Source: Ampelomyces quisqualis (taxonomy: Eukaryota > Ascomycota > Dothideomycetes > Pleosporales > Phaeosphaeriaceae). From it: DNA of 64,000 bases. Shown here one piece after another: positions 54,963 to 64,000 of the stretch (positions within the stretch are counted from its first letter, which is position 1; each line of letters starts with the position of its first letter). The stretch lies in assembly GCA_018398575.1 (NCBI GenBank), contig JAGTXZ010000018.1:186001-250000 (forward strand), given 5' to 3'. The notes beneath the pieces are model-generated. The model worked only from the letters and a program-made list of their open reading frames with translations, made no database searches and was not told the origin of the DNA. The position numbers and the translations under genes are program-made.

Positions 54963-57900
54963 GGCGTGAACTGCGAGCGACTGCTCACGGGTTGGTTGGG
55001 GCGAAGTTGGCGGGGGTCGGGGGTCGTGGATCCGAGGTGGGTGCCTTCCAAGTTCCCCCAGTTCCCACACAAATACACCAGCGCACCTGCGTGGGTCGTT
55101 CCTTCCTCGGCAGCAGGCGCGGTCGGGCACGTGGCTACTAACTCGACGGTTCCTGGTGGTCGTGGTGTTGCTATCTTTCACGCTACGTCGGCGCACACGT
55201 CGTGTCGGTGCAATGAATCAATTCGGCACCACCGTTACGTCCAGCCTCTTTCTGCAATCGCCCAGGTTCAACAGACGGTGAAACGGACGGTGAAAAACGG
55301 CCGGGGAGGGGTTCCTCGCTCAATGGCAGCTGGCACGACGGTTGGGATCGAAGCCTGCAACTTCCAACAGCGATGGGGTGCAGGTGGGAGTGTGAGAGCT
55401 GTGCAGGTGTGACAAGCATGGACGACGAGTCAACTGCAGCGGGTCCCGTGATCTGACGGCGGCGACAGGTGACGGGCGGGGGCTCCTCGGAATCCAACGC
55501 CTCGAGAACGATTGCCCACGGGCGAAAGCAGATGCGATCGGAGATGAACCGCCCGGCAGCGAGTCGATGGTCGCTGGGTATGACGGGCTGGCGCAGAAGA
55601 AGGGCAGGGGTCGACAGGATACGCCACGTTGGCACGTCTGTTTGCCCCAGCAGGGATCTGGAGGGCCATCTATCATCAAGATGCTGTTCGGTGTTCACCA
55701 GCACCGGGGCCTCGAGCAGGGTGCCCAAAGCGGACGCCCTTGCAACGCCTAGCTGGATCAGATGGAACCCCCCCCCTTAGAGCAGCACCGCCGCCATCAG
55801 CGCGCTGAGCGGCCATGCCTCCGGGGGCCCGCGAAGGCTCAAGTTCCGGCGAGCTCGGTTTCTGCTGCTTCGATCGGCAGCCGTTATGGCAGGGGACACT
55901 CATCGCGACGGCTATCCGCGCGAATGGGGGCGCCGCCCAGACGACACGAGAAGCGCCCATCCGCAACGGGACCAGCCCGGCCGCTTGGAATGAATTATCG
56001 CCGCGGCGTGCGGCGTGCCATCGAGAATCGAGATGCAGCCGAGCTTCCCTGATGCATCCACATCAACCCCGGCCGCCGCCCACGTTCGTCACGCACTCGC
56101 TCGCTTGACGGAACAGCCTCCAGCGTCCAAGGAGTCAAGGGCCAAGGGCCAAGGGCGACGGTGCCACGGGCGCCACATCGGGAGTGCCCATGCGGAACCA
56201 GCAGCCAGCAGCATGCGTGTCGTTGCCGCTAACATGAGACGAGCGCGGCGGCGGCGCGCGGTTGGGCAGCAACGCACCACTGACCGACCGCCTTGTAGTT
56301 GTTGTACGGAGTATGTATGGATGTATCATCAATGTCGCCTGATGGGGGCCGGGCAGATGCTCAATGAGTCGCGCGCGCTGTCGGGTGCTTCTCCGTACTT
56401 GGTCACCTCACTCGTCACGTAGACAGCATGGCTGGGCTGACGGCTCGGCTACGTCAGATGCACGCCCCTCCATCACAACTGCCAGAGCATGTTACCCTGC
56501 CTACCAAAGCACCGTTTTGCGTCCGCTTCCACTTCGCCTTCTCTTGCTCACTGCGGTAAGCTTCATGCCGTGCGCCATGCGTAGCGCCGCTGTCAAACGC
56601 CGCGACACAGTGTTAGCGACCCAAGATCGGAACCACGCCCAGCGACAAGCTTCTCTCGCCATCTGCCTTGTAGCCAACGGACCGCATGAACCTCGCTCCT
56701 TCACCTGATAGACTAGTCCGACAATGCACCCTACTCAGTGCGCACCGTTTCTGCTGTACAGAAGCATAGATACTGAGTATTGCCTTACATATTTGCGTCG
56801 TGGTCCGACAGTGACTCGCCCAAAGTGCCATGCAGCTACCCACGACCATAGCAGATCGGATCTCATGTTCAGAGTGGCTTGCAGTTCGCTAAGCCTGTCC
56901 AAACCCCTGCTCCAAGCGAAGCAGCTTCCTAACCATACATACTTCCGGCCTGTCACATCGCGAGCAACAGATCCCAAGACGCGTACGGAGTACTGTCGTG
57001 AGCCTGGGCAAGGGTGTCGGTGCAACACGAATCGACCACGAGTCACAGCAGGCATCTTCTCAGTCGTCACATGTTGCACGACGCTCGCAAATCGACTGTA
57101 CCATAACCTATATTTACCAATTGCTCGAGACATGGTTCGCGGCTTGCAAGCTTCAAACATGCACAATATCCTTCAGGATGCTGCTGCAATCGTCCTCCTC
57201 TCCAACCATATGACTGAACTCATCCCGGATAAAAGCTTGCCTGCCGCCTGCCTTCTTACACGAAGCATATTCATGTGCACATTGGTATCTGCCGCATGGA
57301 AGTACTACAGCCAATCATACGTCAATTAGAGAATACAACGAGTATTGGACATCGCACGCTCGGGAGTCCCTGGGATCTCGCCTGACGGAAAGCCCCCGAC
57401 TTTCTGACTCATGACTGACCGCTCATCTTCGAGTCGAGTCACACGTTAAGATTGTACGGAGTAAAGAGAGCGTCCTATTGCTTTTATCAGGCCAGTTGTT
57501 GATCTTGGATCGTTCTTCCACAGGCTAAAGGTGACGTCCCGTCGACGATCCTTCAAAGCAGCTAAGATCAGAGACATATGAAACATCGTTTCGTGATTGG
57601 ACATGTCGACATGAAAATAACTGCGGCACCGCATGAGCATCAAAGCCAACCACGGTGACACACCTCGACTGACACGGTGACACCCCAGCTAAGAACCTTG
57701 CACTTTCGATTCCGGCACATGTGCTCATGCTCGGACCGTTATTACTTTTCGAGTCGGGACCAGGATCAGCACAACTATCCGCTCTCCGGCTATGTTATTC
57801 GCAATATTCCTGGAGAGATAACCATTGTACTGTGTAGCTTGGCGACCTGGTTTGCACACGGCGGTCATTGACTGCTAGACTTCCTCTACTGGGCTGCGGG

Positions 57901-60900
57901 CTGTTTCATCTACCGGCAGTACTGTAAACATATCACTGACTTCTGATATGATGTGACTGTATGCTGCTCGATGGTGCCGACAAGAAGGGCTTGTCTCACG
58001 GCCTGTCGCCGATTGTGTGACCACCACGTCGCCCCACACTTGCATGGCGCGATGCCCCACACCCCTTCGTGTACAGCATCCAGGCCCCAGGGTGTCGCAA
58101 CATGCTCAACAGCTCGTTTCTACATATGTACATACGATACACTACAGGAGCACTGACTAGGACCGATCTCCGTACCCAGCCATCACAGAAGGGATAATGT
58201 GATAGCACCTCCGTGATGTCTCTTTCAGCTCAATAATATCTGGCAGTTGCCGGGCTTGCGTTATTGCATGCAGATGGCATCGACTCGCGTGGCCAGTGCC
58301 GCCGCCTGCTGTGTCAACAGTGACTCGTCGACCCTGGCAGGTTGCAACGAGCGAGTGTGTGAAGAACATGCAATAGCGACAATTCGGACGGACTCCCACC
58401 CTGCGTCGGGGACAATGTCCGCGCGGTCACCATTTGCCCAATACATACTCCGTACAAGGGGGTATATGTATGAAAGCATGAGAAGTGGGACAGCGAATCT
58501 TCTATCCGTACCCAGATCGACAATATTCGATACAAAATTCATCCGTGCACAAAGGCCCACTTCTCATCCCTGCATGTTAGGTGTTAGGTATACCGTATTG
58601 GTATCCTCTTGTATCCATAAACCAGGCTTGCTCGCTAAACAAACCCCGACCACAACGATGTGGGCTTCCACAACAGGCTTCCGCACATGCAGCGATTACC
58701 CAGCGACTGACAGGCACTGGATCCCAAACAGGTGAAATGGGCAGGGCCAATCTCAAAGCACCAGCGTAAGCGACATGGTACACCCATTTCTCCGGAACAG
58801 AGTCAATATCGTACGACAGACAAGTCAATTTTGCGTCCCATCTTTTGGGTGTTGGCGCTGCTTATTCTGCACAGGATTACCCTTTTTCGAAACTTGGCTC
58901 TGGTTTTCGTGCTCTGCAGTCAAATCCTTTTTTTGGCCTAGAGGAACTGGTTTTCAGGGTCCACAGGGGGGAAATGAGAAAAGCGCAAGAAAAGCGGTCT
59001 TGCCCAGCCTGCTTTTTAACTACAATGTCATGTCGACACCCAATTCCTAGAAAAACCAGCCTTATAGATTACGTGCTTTCGCCTCTGCATGTTAGCATCG
59101 TGCTAGTGTTACTCGTCCAAATCTCGAATAAATAAGGGCGTAGAGTCAGTACGACGCTTACGTAGAAGAACACGTTCGTCAATAGAAATGAAGCAGAGAC
59201 GCAGCTTTCTTTCTTAAGCAGAGTCGACGCTAGCGGTAAAGCGATTGACGCGCAATCGATGCAGGCTGAGTAATACACATTGGTGGTGAGCATCATTCTT
59301 ATCGCTACGAGTATGTATTTATGTCCTTGCGCAATCTCAGACTTTGTGAAAATAGCTACGTCGCCACAAAGTTCCGAGAGGGACTGTACATGACTGACGC
59401 TTTTGCAGGCTCAGCCCGAGTCTGTTACTACACAGCTATGTACTGCCGTCGCTCTGCTACGACCAATTAGGCAGGGCTGAGGCAGCACCGTGCAACTCTT
59501 GGCGAAGCTGTGTGCCCGACTTGGAATCACATCGAGCTAAACCGACACCCCAAGCGACTGGGAAATGGCGCCGTGCTAAATCGATGCGCCGTGCGAATAC
59601 ACAGTATGTAAAATATGTCCGTCGCTAATCTGGCTCAGATCTGTTCTGGGTTTCCGAGATGCTTCAAACACGAAAGCGAAGTCGAGCTACCTGGCCTGGA
59701 GAAGAAGGGTCGCCACGCCCATGGGCCATGTTTACTTTGTACAGCTTCTTTGATGTAAGCTTTTTGCGCGCAGTTTTTCATTGATGATTGACCAGCAGAT
59801 ACTCCGTAGTGGAGTTGGAGACATCTGCAAGCTCTCAAGTCAGCTTCGACGTTGTGGCTGCTGGGAAATGGTCGAGCTATGCTGTGGCGTGAAAGATTCA
59901 GCACCGTCGCCTCGCGAAAGCGAACGGCTCGATAACCACCTTGTCGATCACAGGCACACCTCGGCAACGAAACGTGCCTGTCAAAGTCACGACAACTACT
60001 CACGACAAACTGAAGGCACATTGATACCGGTACAGAAGAACGGGATCCCACACCAGTTGGCACAGACACTTCCACGCTCACAGTCGTCCCTACTTCCTGA
60101 GCTTGCCACCCGCATTGCTTTTCCTTTTCTGCACGAGCACACTATTCATCATAGCGCGCCACCACCACCCCAAATTCGCATCGAACCGCCCTTGTCCCGC
60201 ACATCTCACGCAATGAGGCGCGCACACTAAGCATTCTCCACCACCTCGCGCTGCTTTTTTCGCTTGCTGCTTTACGAGCTTGGAGGGGGGAGGTCGTGTG
60301 GAATGTGGTGGCGTTCTTCAAGGTCTGTATCTGGATAGGCTTTTTTTCGCCTTTTGCGATCTGCACGTGCGATTCGCGAAGGGGCGTGGTGGTGGTTTGG
60401 CTATTTACAGTGAACCGAGGTGAGGTGCAGCTGAGATGGCGAGGATTTTAGTTTAGCCTCGCTTGCAAGAATTGTAGACTGTGTACGGAGTACCTGGCTT
60501 GCGTACAAGTTTATCGTTATCCCCCTTTCCGTGCATGGGGCTGTCCAACTCCGTCGCTCAGATTTCCTGGGTCGTCGGCACATAGTTCCTTGGGCTCCAT
60601 GTGCAAATGCGGATCCGGATGCAAGTGATCCTGGGAACAATCACGGACATGGAGGACGACGCGTATCAGATTCTGTGCGCCGAGTGTTCTAGACGAACGG
60701 ATCGTCAAAGACGAGTGAGTAAAGTCGGTATGTAGATGGAGAATTTATTTCAACGCCTCGAGTCGGTAGCGTGAGTGCAGCTTTCGGGGCCGCAGAGTCA
60801 AATGCAGATGCCGAAAGTGAGGAGAGATCACATAGGTATGAGAGCACAAGTTCAAAGAGATGATGTTTCCTTACATATGCTCTACGATTGGTTTGCAAGG

Positions 60901-62026
60901 TGAGCACTTGGTGAAGCGATACTATGCCACTCTGACTTATGCCCTTGGACCATTGAGCTGTCTACTTTGTCATGTCTTCACCTCACAACTCAGGCCGTAT
61001 GGCTTGGCGGCTGGCCCACGTGTCGGCCTTTGTCCGGCGGGTGTAGCGTCAGGCACATGCGCGCGCCAGCGAACGGGAGATCGACCTGCGTGCGCAACTG
61101 CAGTCTGGCATGGTCAACTGTACATGGCATGGAACGAGCATCTTTGGGTCCAAGTACTCCGCAGTGATGTTGGACAAAGACAGCAGATGCATAGCCTTGG
61201 CCCGATCTGGTTTGATGTGACAGGGAAGACCGAAGACGCAGGGGTCAACTGGCCAACTCCAGACAAGCCTGTGTTGAACCTGTGTTAAACCAGTCTTAAA
61301 CCTGTCTTGACCCTCCCAATCGCACCACCACCGCCCGCGTCGCTCGAATCGCTCCCGCCTCCCTACGCCGCCGGATCGTCTGGTGCATCTGATTCAGCCT
61401 CGCAGCGCCGCGTCCCCGGACCGTCGAAAGCAAGGCCTCTGGTTGATGTGCGGCTGAACCCTGCACGGCATCGTACGATACATCAGGCCACCGCCCTCGA
61501 CACCTCGACACTCGCACCAACGAGCCGCGCCAACCCCAGCAAGGACGACGATTCTTGCAGCGCAACCGAACCTTGTTGCGGGCTTCGCCTTCCGGCGTGC
61601 CGCAGGTCCTGGAGCTGGCTGTTGCGTGCGAGATTGCCCGAAGCGAACCGTTCTGACCCGCTTTGGGGAGGCAGGAGCAGCTGCGCGTGGGAGGTGCAGG
61701 GCATGATCTGGCTTGGAGGCTCGTAGCCCGAAGCTCGAAGCTCGAAGCTCTTGTAAGCTGGCCTTGTTTCTGCCCTTTTCGCATCTACGTATCCGCACCG
61801 AGATCCGTACGGAGCCTCGCTGTCGTTGTCACCGTGCACAGTCAACCAGTCCCGACGACGGGCTGGGGCTCGAGAGGATTGCAGTGCGTCCTGTACTCGG
61901 TACTCCGTCCACCGCTCCAGCGACCAGCAGCTAACCGTGTCGCAACTGCAGCTCGGCCCGTACTGCGCCACGGACTTTTGGACAGAGCCTGCCGAAGCGG
62001 TCAAGGTGTCGTCGCGGCCGTCCAAA
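54963..62026. promoter_or_regulatory. 7.1 kb intergenic region between nsdD and srbA
   Basis: Both flanking genes are transcribed outward, so this holds both promoters and probably long 5' leaders. I read all frames and found no recognisable gene, tRNA or transposon. GC-rich next to nsdD (55.2-56.3 kb), more AT-rich in the middle. Six exact copies of TACGGAGTA (either strand) lie between 56305 and 60492. Short open frames near the start codons could be upstream ORFs. Confidence 0.5.
56305..60492. repeat. Cluster of six TACGGAGTA motifs
   Basis: Exact copies at 56305-56313 (+), 56984-56992 (+), 57455-57463 (+), 58446-58454 (-), 59800-59808 (-) and 60484-60492 (+). Two further copies in the window are at 26887 (+) and 47167 (-). 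Near matches also occur (61158, 61890). The 9-mer is a near-palindrome (TAC-nnn-GTA). Confidence 0.85.
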
Positions 62027-64000
62027 ATGGAGGATCCAACACTGTCGAGCAACTATCCCTTCAACAGCATGCGCGGGCCCTGGCTCACGACTGCGGGAGA
62101 AGATCTGACGCTCCCCGCTCCAGCGGCCGACTTGGCCAACTGGAGCGAATGGATGCAGTACCAGCCCCCGGCTCCCGCGTCGCATGTAGCTCAAAACGTC
62201 GACTCCGAACCCATAAGCGCACAAGGCCCCACAGTTTTCCATGGGCCCGCTCGGCGCCAGTCACCGTCTTTCGCCCGCCCCCAACTCCAACACAATCAAC
62301 CGCAGTCCCTACCTGCCGACGCCATACCCATTCCCGCCCCGATGTACTCGCAAGCGGGGGATATTCCCTTCACCTTCGGGCAGGGTATGGATGCGTCCCC
62401 GGCTTTCGACTTTGGTGGCAACACACTGAGCTCGCCTGCCGACGCGGACGTTCAGCAGCAACATGGCTTCTATTCACCTTCCATGTGGCAGCAGCAACAA
62501 CAGCAGCAGCAGCAGACGTCTGACAGCCACTTCTTCTCTCCATCGCGCTTCGACCCGTCCAACTTGGCTGCGCCGCCGCCAGCCTCTACGCCGAGTCTTC
62601 ACCACAGCCCCAATTCGCTCAACAATGGACGAGCCAGTTCATCGTCCTCGCACTCGTCTCCGGAGCCCGTGGCCAATGCAAAGAAGAGGAAGTCGGTCGA
62701 GGACGAGGATGATGATCTCGACTCGGCCCCGACCGGTAAGAGAGGGAAGGGTCAGCCGCCCAAGAAGACCGCACACAACATGATCGAGAAGAGGTATCGG
62801 ACAAACCTCAACGACAAGATCGCAGCTTTGCGTGACAGTAAGTCATCATGCTCTCTGCACTACATTGTTATCATAGACTGTGCTTGCTGACTCCCCTTCC
62901 AGGCGTACCTAGTCTTCGTGTGATGTCAAGACCGAACGGCACAGAGGAAGATGACGACCCAGAAGACCTTGAAGGGCTCACTCCTGCCCACAAGCTGAAC
63001 AAGGCCACTGTCCTCTCGAAAGCGACCGAATACATCCGCCACCTGGAGAAGCGGAACAAGCGCCTCCTGGATGATGTGACGACACTGAGAACTCGTCTTG
63101 AAAGCTATGAAAAGATGGCCATTTCAGGACCCATGGCTTTACATGGTCCGGTCGGCACACCCGACAGTAGCAGGTATCAAGAAGACTCCTTCATGCAATC
63201 ACATGGCCTTTCGATGGGTGGACCACCTCGAGGCATGATACCTGTCCCAGAGAACATTGCGGCCCTGCAGCGCGGACTTCCCCCACAACAGCACTACGCA
63301 CCCGCGTACCCACCCTATGCTGGAGGCGCTCGTCAACCGGCCACCGGCCCTCCCATGGTCAATGGACGTCGCACCAGCGCTATGATGGGCAAACTCATGG
63401 TCGGCTCTCTGGCCGGCCTGATGGTTTTGGAAGGTCTGGTCGAGCGCGAGCAATCGCAGGAAGAGCCATCCGGCCGTGGTCTCTTTGCCTTGCCCATCAA
63501 CTTTGCCAGCATCCTTGCGCCCCGGGTTTCTTTGGGTGTCTCTACTGTTCAACTTCCATTGGCGAAGCTGCTGCTTATCTTGGGAGCCTTCTTTTATCTC
63601 ATCGCACCTCTGCTTGACTTCAAGCCCAAGCAGAAGAGGAAGACTGCACCTGCTGTGCTTCTTTCGCCGGCACCATCGCTAGCCTCTCCAGTAGAGGTAC
63701 GGCGGAAGGCATGGCTTACTGCTATCCAGACCGTGTGGGTACCACAGCACAACTTTATCCTCGAGGTAGCCGCTCTTGGTCTAAAGATGCTCAAGCTCAG
63801 CACACGTAAGATCATTGGATGGCCAGGGTACGTCTATCTGACAGGCATCACGAAAGAACAGGAAGCCGCTCGCATCAAATCTTGGGAGATCGCCCTAGAT
63901 GCCCAGCTTACCGGAGGCGATGCGGAGATCAGCAAGAGTCGACTAGTCCTTACACTGATGGCGTCCGGTACTTTGCCAGATACTCCGGCTCGGCTCATGC
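62027..64000 (+). CDS. srbA: SREBP-type bHLH transcription factor SrbA (3' end outside window)
   Basis: Membrane-bound sterol/oxygen regulator, freed from the ER/Golgi by proteolysis that requires the Dsc E3 complex. Exons 62027..62837 and 62903..>64000 (intron 65 nt, GTAAGT, TTCCAG acceptor). About 636 aa visible. Disordered N-terminus with a poly-Gln run, then bHLH: KKTAHNMIEKRYRTNLNDKI with the SREBP-specific Tyr in RYR, an extended acidic loop (EEDDDPEDLEG), and VLSKATEYIRHLEKRNKRL. Two membrane helices follow as a hairpin, about residues 431-450 (LMVGSLAGLMVLEGLV) and 490-511 (LAKLLLILGAFFYLIAPLL). The reading frame is open at the window end. Start MEDPTLSSNYPF. Confidence 0.93.

Noticed and set aside
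55183..55728. 181-aa minus-strand frame upstream of nsdD
   Set aside because: GC-rich sequence yields long chance frames on both strands here; composition is Pro/Arg/Ser-biased and no motif is recognised.
61663..62026. Extended start of srbA upstream of 62027
   Set aside because: The upstream frame lacks SREBP similarity; MEDPTLSS is the first plausible start near the conserved region.
1..64000. CRISPR arrays, prokaryotic operons, tRNA genes, transposon terminal repeats
   Set aside because: None seen on reading both strands. Strings resembling a tRNA T-loop lack the rest of the fold. A tRNAscan-SE run and a repeat-library search would be decisive.
1..64000. A fungal secondary-metabolite gene cluster
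   Set aside because: No polyketide synthase, peptide synthetase, terpene cyclase or P450 is present. The one broken Zn2Cys6 gene and the permease are not enough.

Overview
The window is nuclear DNA of a filamentous ascomycete (Pezizomycotina; Dothideomycetes is my best guess, not proven). Evidence: short introns of 44-240 nt with GT-AG ends and CTAAC-like branch sites, dense genes on both strands, a dispersed single 5S rRNA gene, and regulators typical of this group (FacB/Cat8, NsdD-type GATA factor, SREBP SrbA, Dsc E3 ligase). All exon coordinates were derived by reading splice sites and joining frames by eye. Most joins restore a family motif across the junction.

0-16.4 kb is ordinary housekeeping sequence: mitofusin Fzo1, a Tul1/Dsc1-type RING E3 ligase, a rhomboid protease, a C2H2 zinc-finger protein, cyanase, phospholipase D and a DUF3431 membrane protein. 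17.4-32.4 kb holds an F-box protein, free methionine-(R)-sulfoxide reductase, the CDC14 phosphatase, a SET-domain lysine methyltransferase, the acetate regulator FacB, the Elongator factor KTI12 and a small unknown protein.

32.4-42.6 kb is gene-poor and degraded. It contains a frame-broken Zn2Cys6 regulator, a disrupted amino-acid permease with a complete-looking 5S rRNA gene inside its 3' part, and only one intact recognisable gene (FAM32A-like). 42.6-51.3 kb returns to housekeeping genes: BUD32 (KEOPS), a large disordered unknown protein, a small putative secreted protein and glutamate-cysteine ligase.

53.2-64 kb is dominated by two regulators transcribed away from each other, an NsdD-type GATA factor and SREBP (cut by the window end). 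They are separated by about 7 kb without a recognisable gene; this gap carries most of the window's copies of a recurrent 9-mer, TACGGAGTA.

Functional links: the E3 ligase and SREBP belong to the same established membrane-proteolysis pathway for hypoxia and sterol sensing, and the rhomboid beside the ligase is a candidate third member. FacB (acetate use), cyanase (cyanate), permease and SrbA are nutrient or environment responses. Fzo1, KTI12, BUD32, CDC14 and GSH1 are core cell functions. I found no clear new multi-gene system. The most unusual items are the 5S gene inside the broken permease, a cyanase with a mitochondrial-type leader, a 5-nt microexon, and the clustered TACGGAGTA motif.
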